From positions 1-12,914 of the forward strand of contig JAEERB010000066.1 in NCBI GenBank assembly GCA_016285615.1: a DNA stretch of 12,914 bases. The letters are read 5' to 3'. The DNA is from Bacteroidales bacterium (GTDB lineage: Bacteria > Bacteroidota > Bacteroidia > Bacteroidales > WCHB1-69). The translations under genes and the position numbers were made by a program. How positions within the stretch are numbered: the first letter of the stretch is position 1; the number at the start of each line of letters is the position of its first letter. The notes below the pieces were generated by a model. It did no database searches and was not told where the DNA came from. It worked only from the letters and a program-made list of their open reading frames with translations. Shown one piece after another: positions 1 to 7,420 of this stretch.

Positions 1-1
1 G

Positions 2-3000
2 GAATTGTGGATGAACTCACCCGCTCAGGCTTCTCTGCCTGTGAAGACCAATAACATGGTGTATGCCGACCACGTTTTGAAAGGTGACGAAACCTTGTTC
101 TGGATCTTCAATGATAAAGGTGGTAACCACACCGAATCAAAAGGTGAACCCATCGGTTTGGAAATCCGTGGCCAGGCTTTCGCCTTCACGACCAACGACC
201 ACATCAACAACATGACTTTCTACTCTTACGAAATCATCAACCGTTCGACCTATACCTTGACCAACACCTACTTCTCACAATGGGTTGACCCCGACTTGGG
301 TTACTCACACGACGACTATGTAGGTTGCGACGTTGCCAGAGGTTTGGGTTACTGCTACAACGGTTATGAAGTCGATGGTAGCGGTCAAACTCACCACTAC
401 GGCTCACAACCTCCTGCAGTAGGTGTTGACTTCTTCCAAGGTCCTTACATGGATAAGGATGGTCGTGACAACCCCAAATTCTACAAAGACTCAGCTAAAG
501 AAGTTGGTTATTGCGACCGTTTCTTGAAGAGCGACTATGAATTAGACCAGATGGCCATCAACGGTGTAAACTTCGGTGATGACATCGTCGACAACGAGCG
601 TTTCGGTATGAGACGTTTCGTATATCACAACAACGACCGTTCCGTAACTGGTGACCCCGAAGTGGCATACCAATACTACTACATGCTGCAAGGTATCTGG
701 AGAGACGGTACAAAAATGAAATATGGTGCCAACGCTCACCAATCAAATGGTGCTTCCGGTCCCGACTGCGACTTTATGTTCCCCGGCTTGACCGACCCGT
801 GTAACTGGGGTACCGCAGGTGTTGATCCTGGTATCGCCTTTACCGGTGGCGAAGGATGGACCGAGGTGGCCGTAGGTAATGCTCCTAACGACCGTCGTTT
901 CATGCAGTCTGCAGGACCCTTCACCTTGGAACCTGGTGCTGTTAACTACATTACCGTAGGTATTCCGTGGGCTCGCGCCACAGCTGGTGGTCGTTTGGCT
1001 TCTGTAAACCTCCTGAAGATTGCTGACGACCAGTGCCAGTCACTGTTCGAAAACTGCTTCAAAGTATTGGACGGTCCTGACGCTCCCGACATTACCATCC
1101 GTGAACTTGACCAAGAGTTGATTCTGATGCTCTCGAATGATGAAATGAGCAACAACTTCAACGAACAATATGCCGAAAGAGACCAAACTATTCCCGAAGG
1201 CAGAAGCAGAGAAGTAACCACCGTTGTTACCGACTCTATCCAAGTGACCTTGGATGGTGGCAAAGACACCACTATTTACACACAGAAATACAACACCACT
1301 ACTGAATTCATTGAATACGATAGAATTTACAGATTTGAAGGTTATCAGATTTATCAATTGGCCAACAGTGAAGTCAGCGTAACCGACTTGGACGACCCCG
1401 ACAAAGCTCAATTGATTGCCCAATGCGATATTGAGAACTACAGAAAAGATGGTTCTGCTATCGGCCAGTTGATCAACTGGATTTACGATGACGCTTTGGG
1501 AACATCTGTAGCTACTGAGATGGTTAATGGTGCCAACAAGGGTATCTTCCACTCAATTCAAGTTACCGAAGACAAATTTGCAAGCACAGCCAGCCGTTTG
1601 GTTAACCACAAGACCTATTATTTCATGGCTCTCGCTTACGCTTACAATGAATATGAGAAATACTCTGTAGAACCTGAAGATGACGGCTTGTACGGACAAA
1701 AAACCGTTTATCTGGCCGGTCGTAAGAACATCCAGAGCTACTCGGGTATTCCTCACAACGTACAACCTCAATATGGTGGTACCCAACTCAACGCCCAATA
1801 CGGCACACAACCTCAAATCACCAGACTGGAAGGTCAGGGCAACGGCGGTTTCGCTCTTGAGTTGACCAAAGCCACCCGCGATGAGATCATGAAGGGTGCT
1901 CCCTGGAAAGTTGACGCTGTAGAATATGAAAAGAACGCTGGTCCTATCGACGTTCGCGTTGTTGACCCGTTAAAGGTTAAACCTTACGACTTCGTTCTTA
2001 AGATCCAAAATACCGACGAGAGCGCAGAAGAGGTAACCGACTCTGCCATCTGGGTATTGGATGTTCTCGACGAATTCGGTTCAGTTGTTGAGACTATCAC
2101 AGCTGACAGCGGCGTAACCATCAACGACATCAACGAGCAGATCCTGTTTGACTATGGTATCAGCATCAACATTAAAGATGCTCCATTCGTAATTAACCAA
2201 ACTGAAATTGCCAACTGGATCAACAATTTCCAAGGCGGCATGACCTTTACCAACCAGATGAGATATTCTCAAGTGAACGCTATTACCTCATCCATCACTT
2301 ATTCAGGTGAAGATCGATGGCTGTCGGGTATTCACGATGTGGAAGGTGACAATGCAGCCAACTGGATCAGATCGGGACAACAGACTGCCGGTGCTTGGGA
2401 ATCGGTAAGCAGCGACGGCAAGGGTGTTAAGGATGAATTCTCACAATGGCGTACAGAAGACTACTTCTACCCCGTTAAGAATACCGACTTGAACCCCTCA
2501 GGCTGGACCACCCGTGCATGGAAAGACCCGTCAGGTCAGTTTGAAATGCTGATCAACGGTACGTGGGCTCCCTACGTTCTTGCATCGGCTTATGATGGAG
2601 GTCCTCAAGCCAAGTACATCGCTCACGATGGTGTAACAGCAGAACCTTCACCTGCTTACTACGACTTTACCTTGCTGGCATCAGCACTCTACACACCTGG
2701 TTTCAACCAGACCATGACCAACCTCTATTCAGTTGATATCGTGCTGACACCTAACAAAGACTTATGGACACGTGCCATCGTACTGGAAGCTTGCGATGAT
2801 CCTTCACAATCTGTTGGCGGTGCCTTAAGACATGAACCCAGAAAATCTCCTTCTGTAGGCAAGGACGGCAAACCCGACGGTACTGGTAACGGTATGGGTT
2901 GGTTCCCCGGCTACGCTATCAACGTAGAAACTGGTGAACGTTTGAACATCATGTTCTCTGAAAACTCAGCCGACCCGGCAAACAACGGTGCCGACATGCT

Positions 3001-3856
3001 CTTCAACCCCACCAGCGCTGAGTACCTGCTGGATGAAGAAGGACAATTCGTCTATGAAGAGATTCCGAACACACAGATTAGAAAACCTATTCCTGTATGG
3101 GGTGGAAAACACTACGTATATGTATGCGGAAGCACGGGTAACACCAATTCACAATACTACAGAATGAGCACTATCACAAAGCGTACGAGCGACAATTCAT
3201 TCGACTGCGGTGCATACGACGAATGCGCATGGTTGATGAACAAGTTCAACAGCTTTGTTGGTCAGGACGGTGCTGGTCCCAGAAGACTGAAGATGCAATT
3301 GTTCAACAACGTCATGTGGACGAGCATTGCAATGCCTGTTAGACTGAAAGAAGACAAATGGTTGAGCAATGAAGCCACCATCAAGATCAGAGTGACCAGA
3401 CCTTATCTGAGATACTCCTCAAAATGGGGTGCTGAACCGACAGCTTACGCTGTTGAGAACAACAACTTCCCAAGATTCAGCTTCACTACACGCAACATTG
3501 CTGTGGAGAACAACAAACAAGAAAGAGCTGAAAACGCATTAGACATGATTAACATCGTTCCCAACCCGTACTACGGATTCTCAACCTACGAATCGACGGC
3601 ATTGGAGAACTACATTAAGATTGTCAACCTGCCCAAGAATTGTACCATCTCCATCTTCACCGTAAGCGGTACGCTTATCAGAAAGCTTACCAAGGGTGAT
3701 GAAGGTACAACTTATGTAAATTGGGATTTGAAGAACAGCGCCAATATACCTATCTCCAGCGGTATGTATATCATTCATGTTGCAGTGCCTGGCGTAGGCG
3801 AAAGAACTTTGAAATTCTTCGCTGCAATGAGACCCACCGACTTGAATGCATTTTAA
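2..3856 (+). CDS. Large secreted T9SS-type protein, 5' partial
   Basis: The frame is open from the first bases, with no stop before the window edge, so the start and signal peptide lie upstream; about 1,284 residues are visible. It is rich in Tyr, Asn, Asp and Gly, as usual for Bacteroidota surface proteins. Counting from the TTG at 5, visible blocks are FWIFNDKGGNHTE (about 32-44), an Asp-rich stretch WVDPDLGYSHDDYVGCD (93-109) that could bind metal, FTLEPGAVNYITVG (from about 306) and RFEGYQIYQL (from about 443). I recall similar blocks in large uncharacterised Bacteroidota proteins but cannot search. The last 100 residues (3554-3853) resemble a T9SS type A/FlgD-like Ig-fold sorting domain: VPNPY, a strand with ISIFTVSGTLIRKL, then SSGMYIIHV. 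The tail KFFAAMRPTDLNAF is not the usual basic type A ending. A PorV/PorQ-family gene follows 33 bases later. No enzyme motif was recognised. Secretion through T9SS is inferred; the molecular function is unknown. Confidence 0.8.
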   Translation, partial: ELWMNSPAQASLPVKTNNMVYADHVLKGDETLFWIFNDKGGNHTESKGEPIGLEIRGQAFAFTTNDHINNMTFYSYEIINRSTYTLTNTYFSQWVDPDLGYSHDDYVGCDVARGLGYCYNGYEVDGSGQTHHYGSQPPAVGVDFFQGPYMDKDGRDNPKFYKDSAKEVGYCDRFLKSDYELDQMAINGVNFGDDIVDNERFGMRRFVYHNNDRSVTGDPEVAYQYYYMLQGIWRDGTKMKYGANAHQSNGASGPDCDFMFPGLTDPCNWGTAGVDPGIAFTGGEGWTEVAVGNAPNDRRFMQSAGPFTLEPGAVNYITVGIPWARATAGGRLASVNLLKIADDQCQSLFENCFKVLDGPDAPDITIRELDQELILMLSNDEMSNNFNEQYAERDQTIPEGRSREVTTVVTDSIQVTLDGGKDTTIYTQKYNTTTEFIEYDRIYRFEGYQIYQLANSEVSVTDLDDPDKAQLIAQCDIENYRKDGSAIGQLINWIYDDALGTSVATEMVNGANKGIFHSIQVTEDKFASTASRLVNHKTYYFMALAYAYNEYEKYSVEPEDDGLYGQKTVYLAGRKNIQSYSGIPHNVQPQYGGTQLNAQYGTQPQITRLEGQGNGGFALELTKATRDEIMKGAPWKVDAVEYEKNAGPIDVRVVDPLKVKPYDFVLKIQNTDESAEEVTDSAIWVLDVLDEFGSVVETITADSGVTINDINEQILFDYGISINIKDAPFVINQTEIANWINNFQGGMTFTNQMRYSQVNAITSSITYSGEDRWLSGIHDVEGDNAANWIRSGQQTAGAWESVSSDGKGVKDEFSQWRTEDYFYPVKNTDLNPSGWTTRAWKDPSGQFEMLINGTWAPYVLASAYDGGPQAKYIAHDGVTAEPSPAYYDFTLLASALYTPGFNQTMTNLYSVDIVLTPNKDLWTRAIVLEACDDPSQSVGGALRHEPRKSPSVGKDGKPDGTGNGMGWFPGYAINVETGERLNIMFSENSADPANNGADMLFNPTSAEYLLDEEGQFVYEEIPNTQIRKPIPVWGGKHYVYVCGSTGNTNSQYYRMSTITKRTSDNSFDCGAYDECAWLMNKFNSFVGQDGAGPRRLKMQLFNNVMWTSIAMPVRLKEDKWLSNEATIKIRVTRPYLRYSSKWGAEPTAYAVENNNFPRFSFTTRNIAVENNKQERAENALDMINIVPNPYYGFSTYESTALENYIKIVNLPKNCTISIFTVSGTLIRKLTKGDEGTTYVNWDLKNSANIPISSGMYIIHVAVPGVGERTLKFFAAMRPTDLNAF

Positions 3857-3889
3857 AATTGATTCGTGAATTATAAAAAAGGAAACACT

Positions 3890-5044
3890 ATGAATAAAAG
3901 TTTTAGAGTTTTAATCATCTGTACTCTGGTTGGTCTGTTTACAGCCATGTCAGCCGGTGTTTATGCAGGTAACAAGGACCGTTCGGGCCAGGCAGGTGCA
4001 CAACATTTATTGATAGACCCGTGGGCTAGATCCAATGGTTGGGGTACGGCTGGCGTTGCCGAAATACGCGGCCTTGAAGCCATTCACTCCAATGTTGCGG
4101 GTATGGCCTTCACCAATAGAACACAAGTGGGCTTCTCACGAGTTCAATATCTGGCAGGTTCGGGTGCTGGCATCGCCATCAACACTTTCGGTTTGAGCCA
4201 GGCCTTGTTCTCAAAGGACAAAGAGACTGGTCGCCGTCTGAAAGACTTTGGCGTGCTGGGCGTATCAGCCTTCATTATGAAATTCGGTGATATTCCAATC
4301 ACGACCACCGACCAGCCCGAAGGAAACATGGGTACCTTCTCTCCTTCTCTGAACTATATCGGTATCCATTATGCCAAATCGTTCAACAACTTCATCCACG
4401 GCGGTGTATCCATCAAGATTGTCACCGAAACCGGTTCTTCCGACTGCCGTGCAACGGGTGTGGCTATTGACGCTGGTGTTCAATACCTTTCAGGTGCATA
4501 CGAAAACTTCAAGATTGGTTTGACCATGAAGAATATCGGTCTGCCTATGAGCTACAAGGGCGACGGTTTGTCAGTCAGAGGTGTGGTTAACAACACTTCG
4601 CATGAGCTGACCCTTGAGCAACGCTCGGCCGAATATGAGCTTCCTTCATTACTGACCATCGGCTTATCGTACGACTTCCTCATTTGGACTGGCGAATACA
4701 AGAACATGTCGAAGGATGACCGTATCGACGAAGGTCTGACCAGAGACGATGCCGAACACAGAATCACACTGGCAGGTTCATTCACCGCCAACTCCTTCTC
4801 ACGCGACATCTTCGCTTTCGGTATTGAGTACGGTTTCCGCAAATTCTTCATGATCCGTGCTGGCTACGCCATTGAAGGCGGCATGTGGAAAGAGAGCACC
4901 TGCACCACCTGGTACACAGGTCCTTCAGCTGGTGTAACCTTTGCCATTCCAATTAAGAACACCCGTCTGCTGTTAGATTACGCTTACAGATTCACCAACA
5001 AGTGGAAAGGTAATCACTACATCGGACTCAAATTTGAAATGTAA
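3890..5044 (+). CDS. PorV/PorQ-family outer-membrane protein
   Basis: 384 residues. The start chosen is the ATG at 3890, preceded by an A-rich AAAAAAGGAA segment; a GTG at 3866 is in frame but would put charged residues before the signal peptide. Residues 1-26 form a signal peptide (basic MNKSFR, hydrophobic core, cleavage after VYA). The mature part has the PorV/PorQ pattern: early AQHLLIDPWARSNGWGTAG, EAIHSNVAGMAF (equivalent of the family's NPAGLA region), then alternating strands rich in aromatic and Gly residues, ending in YIGLKFEM, a beta-barrel-like C-terminus with aromatic residues. PorV is a T9SS outer-membrane component that accepts substrates and passes them to the sortase PorU; PorQ is a relative. 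This gene directly follows a T9SS-type substrate in the same transcription unit, so it may be a paralogue serving that protein rather than the housekeeping PorV. The family is fairly sure; the exact role is inferred. Confidence 0.75.
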   Translation: MNKSFRVLIICTLVGLFTAMSAGVYAGNKDRSGQAGAQHLLIDPWARSNGWGTAGVAEIRGLEAIHSNVAGMAFTNRTQVGFSRVQYLAGSGAGIAINTFGLSQALFSKDKETGRRLKDFGVLGVSAFIMKFGDIPITTTDQPEGNMGTFSPSLNYIGIHYAKSFNNFIHGGVSIKIVTETGSSDCRATGVAIDAGVQYLSGAYENFKIGLTMKNIGLPMSYKGDGLSVRGVVNNTSHELTLEQRSAEYELPSLLTIGLSYDFLIWTGEYKNMSKDDRIDEGLTRDDAEHRITLAGSFTANSFSRDIFAFGIEYGFRKFFMIRAGYAIEGGMWKESTCTTWYTGPSAGVTFAIPIKNTRLLLDYAYRFTNKWKGNHYIGLKFEM

Positions 5045-5072
5045 TAATCAGCTATCCTTTTTTATTATACAC

Positions 5073-5108
5073 AAACTAAGGAGGCTTTCTCAAGCCTCTT
5101 TTAGTTTT
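5073..5108 (+). terminator. Rho-independent terminator after the PorV-like gene
   Basis: A strong stem pairs AACTAAG-GAGGCTT (5074-5087) with AAGCCTC-TTTTAGTT (5092-5106) around a four-base loop, with one bulged T, and runs into TTTT. It begins 28 bases after the stop of the PorV-like gene and separates that operon from greA. Confidence 0.8.
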
Positions 5109-5169
5109 ATAAATACGAACACAAAAATTGACTTTCGAGTCAGCCATTAATCATAAAAACAGACTAGTG

Positions 5170-5646
5170 ATGAATGAAATTAAGTATTACACAGAAGCCG
5201 GTTTAGCCGCATTGAAAGAAGAACTGGTACAACTTGAATCCGTTGAAAGACCGAAGATTTCGGCCATGATTGCAGAAGCAAGAGACAAGGGCGACTTATC
5301 GGAAAATGCAGAATACGACGCTGCCAAGGAGGCGCAAGGACATCTGGAACTCAAGATTGCCAAACTGCGTAACCTCATAGCCAATGCCAGAATTTTGGAC
5401 GACTCCAAACTCGACAAATCCAAAGTGCTCATCTACTCAACGGTCAAGATTAAGAACATGAAGAACAAAGCCGAGATGACCTACACTTTGGTGCCCGAAT
5501 CGGAATCGGACCTCAAGGCAGGCAAGATTTCTGTCACCTCACCCATCGCCAAAGGCTTGCTGGGCAACAAAGTAGGCGACATCGTTTCGGTACAGGCTCC
5601 CGCTGGCGTCATGGAATTTCAAATTTTGAGCATAACTAGAGAATAA
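5170..5646 (+). CDS. greA: Transcription elongation factor GreA
   Basis: 158 residues, the standard GreA length from the ATG at 5170; an upstream in-frame TTG at 5128 would add a non-homologous leader. GreA enters the RNA polymerase secondary channel and stimulates cleavage of backtracked transcripts. The N-terminal half is the antiparallel coiled coil (about 1-75), with the tip DKGDLSENAEYDAAKE carrying the acidic residues D42 and E45, which correspond to the Mg-coordinating tip pair of E. coli GreA. The C-terminal half is the FKBP-like domain, with the typical SPIAKGLLGNKVGDIV segment. The HIT gene starts 4 bases after its stop, so the two are probably co-transcribed. No clear TAnnTTTG box was found in the 60 bases upstream. 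Confidence 0.96.
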   Translation: MNEIKYYTEAGLAALKEELVQLESVERPKISAMIAEARDKGDLSENAEYDAAKEAQGHLELKIAKLRNLIANARILDDSKLDKSKVLIYSTVKIKNMKNKAEMTYTLVPESESDLKAGKISVTSPIAKGLLGNKVGDIVSVQAPAGVMEFQILSITRE

Positions 5647-5650
5647 TATC

Positions 5651-6049
5651 ATGGAAACTATATTCACAAAGATTATCAAGGGTGAAATACCCTGCTACAA
5701 AATCGATGAGAACGAGCAATTCATCGCTTTTCTGGACATCTCTCCTCTGGCTAAAGGTCACACTTTGGTTGTTCCCAAGCAGCAAATTGACTATATCTTT
5801 GATATTGACGATGATACGTTGGCTGCCATGACCCTTTACGCCAAGAAGATTGCCAAGGCCATCAAAAAGACGGTTCCTTGTGAGCGTATTGGAGTGGCTG
5901 TTGTCGGCTTGGAAGTGCCTCATACGCACATTCATCTCGTACCCATCAGCCATATTGGGGACCTCAACTTCCAGAATCCCAGAGTTGAGCTCACCAAAGA
6001 GGAATTCATGGCCATTGCCGAAGGCATAGCCAAGAATTTGGAGAAATAG
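5651..6049 (+). CDS. HIT-family nucleotide-binding hydrolase
   Basis: 132 residues. The histidine triad is complete: H91-T-H93-I-H95-L-V in the segment EVPHTHIHLVPI, where the central histidine is the nucleophile that takes the nucleoside phosphate in HIT enzymes. The N-terminus TIFTKIIKGEIPCYKI and the segment FLDISPLAKGHTLVVPK are typical of HINT-like bacterial members, which hydrolyse or bind purine nucleoside phosphoramidates and related nucleotides. The exact substrate cannot be told. Cytoplasmic, no signal peptide. It starts 4 bases after greA and is presumably in the same transcript; its stop lies 14 bases from the end of the convergent iron-sulfur protein gene. Confidence 0.93.
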   Translation: METIFTKIIKGEIPCYKIDENEQFIAFLDISPLAKGHTLVVPKQQIDYIFDIDDDTLAAMTLYAKKIAKAIKKTVPCERIGVAVVGLEVPHTHIHLVPISHIGDLNFQNPRVELTKEEFMAIAEGIAKNLEK

Positions 6050-6063
6050 TCTGTAAGGATAGA

Positions 6064-7359
6064 TTATCCCAATACCAAGGCATCGGCCACAATTTCGGCC
6101 ACCGACTTAATTTCCACACCTAGTTGATAGGTGTGGTTTATTTGTATCAGCTGGTCTACACAGTTGTGACACGGCGAGATAACCACATTGGCGCCCGTTG
6201 CGCGAATCTGATCGGCCTTGATCTCCCCTACTTTCAGACGGCGGTCGTTAAACTCGCTCATGGCGAGCAGGCCACCACCACCACCACAGCAGAAATTATC
6301 GCTGCCATACGGGTCCATCTCAATCAGTTCGGGCACGGCTTCTTTAATCACAAATCGTAATGAATTGTAGAGACCACCATTGCGCACGAGATTGCACGGG
6401 TCGTGGATAGTGTATTTCTTGGTATTTAAGGTCTTGTCGAGTTTGATTCTGCCCGACTTGATATATTGTTCAATCAACTCCACGATGGTAATCATCTTGA
6501 AGTCGGGTTTCTCCTTTAGGTAATTGGGCGATTCCCAACGCAGCGCACGTGCACCGTGGCCACACTCGCCTAAAATGAGGGTTTTGCAGCCCAACTTATG
6601 CACTTCGTCGAACATGCGCTGGGCAATAGCCGTTGCCTCGGCATCGTTGCCCGAGAAATAGCCATAGTTGGTCACATCGTACATCTTTGACGAAAGCGTC
6701 CAGCTTTCGCCAGCGGCGTAGAAAATCTTGGCTGCAGCGGCTATTGACAAGGGGAAGAACTTAGGTTCGCGGGGATTGACGGTGTAGAGCATATCGCGGC
6801 CTTCCTGATTGAGTGGAATGCAAGCTTTCTCGTCGCCCACCTCGTCTTGCAGATCCTCTTCCATCCATTGCACCGTATCTATAAACTCATCCTCGGCAAT
6901 GCCCATATTGTTACCGGTATTGATGGCAGCATCGACAGTCGATTGGAGCGTGGCGGGCACATAGCCCATGGCAGCGAGCATACGGCGGCCCGTACGCACC
7001 ACAAAGGGAATGTCCACACCGATGGAGCAATGTTTCACGCAGCGACCGCACATAGAGCAGGCGCCATAGAGCGAATCCACCATCTCCTCTACCAACTCGT
7101 CGGTCAGCTCGCGGGCGTTGGCCAAATGCGGAGCCACCTTCCCCGTGAACGTACAATACTTGCGGTAGATAGAAGCCACCAAATCGACTTTCTTGCCAGG
7201 AATAAAATTCGGATCCTGCATTTTCTTGTAAAAGAGGCAGCTGGTGCCGCACAAACCGCAATGAACGCAGGCGTTGAGATGTGTAATCAGTTTGCTATCA
7301 GTGTTCTTGCTCAGAATGTCGATAGCTTTTTTAGATAAATCAGGAGATAGTTTTCCCAT
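6064..7359 (-). CDS. HdrD/DsrK-like iron-sulfur protein (CCG domain)
   Basis: 431 residues from the ATG at 7359; a longer in-frame start at 7398 would cross the promoter box and is rejected. Two ferredoxin-type [4Fe-4S] motifs of form CxxCxxCxxxC lie at C31/C34/C37/C41 and C101/C104/C107/C111, the second followed by the usual DIP. The C-terminal half has a complete cysteine-rich CCG motif (C322, C357-C358, C397, C400), which in heterodisulfide reductase HdrB/HdrD binds the catalytic cluster. An earlier CCG repeat is degenerate (GECGHGA, with C266 and H268 only). The architecture matches soluble members of the HdrD/DsrK/GlpC group, which pass electrons between a quinone or membrane partner and a thiol/disulfide or other substrate. 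No membrane segment and no obvious partner subunit is next to it, so the partner and substrate are unknown. Transcribed after mreB but with its own promoter box. Confidence 0.85.
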   Translation of the reverse strand: MGKLSPDLSKKAIDILSKNTDSKLITHLNACVHCGLCGTSCLFYKKMQDPNFIPGKKVDLVASIYRKYCTFTGKVAPHLANARELTDELVEEMVDSLYGACSMCGRCVKHCSIGVDIPFVVRTGRRMLAAMGYVPATLQSTVDAAINTGNNMGIAEDEFIDTVQWMEEDLQDEVGDEKACIPLNQEGRDMLYTVNPREPKFFPLSIAAAAKIFYAAGESWTLSSKMYDVTNYGYFSGNDAEATAIAQRMFDEVHKLGCKTLILGECGHGARALRWESPNYLKEKPDFKMITIVELIEQYIKSGRIKLDKTLNTKKYTIHDPCNLVRNGGLYNSLRFVIKEAVPELIEMDPYGSDNFCCGGGGGLLAMSEFNDRRLKVGEIKADQIRATGANVVISPCHNCVDQLIQINHTYQLGVEIKSVAEIVADALVLG

Positions 7360-7372
7360 TGCAATAATTTTT

Positions 7373-7382
7373 TGCAAATATA
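7373..7382 (-). promoter_or_regulatory. -7 promoter box of the iron-sulfur protein gene
   Basis: Read on the minus strand the sequence is TATATTTGCA, a full match to the Bacteroidota -7 element TAnnTTTG. The ATG at 7359 follows its G by 15 bases, implying a very short leader. A good -33 TTTG was not seen. The box lies between the mreB stop and the iron-sulfur gene, so the latter can be transcribed independently of mreB. Confidence 0.6.
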
Positions 7383-7420
7383 GGAAAAAGAAAGGCACGA
7401 ATTCCTTATCGGATAAGGAA
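7383..7420 (-). terminator. Candidate terminator overlapping the end of mreB
   Basis: A perfect inverted repeat TTCCTTATC/GATAAGGAA with one central base (7402-7420) covers the last codons and stop of mreB. As RNA on the minus strand it forms an 8-bp stem with a three-base loop. The T-rich segment TTTCTTTTT follows only after a spacer of about 8 bases, so termination may be weak; the palindrome could also be a binding site. Confidence 0.35.

Noticed and set aside
3866..3889. Longer PorV-like start at the GTG 3866
   Set aside because: It would add a polar, lysine-containing segment before an otherwise normal signal peptide, and the ATG at 3890 has a better A-rich upstream context.
6057..6069. 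GGATA/TATCC hairpin between the convergent HIT and iron-sulfur genes
   Set aside because: The stem is only 5 bp with no T-tract and partly inside the iron-sulfur gene end; too weak to call a terminator.
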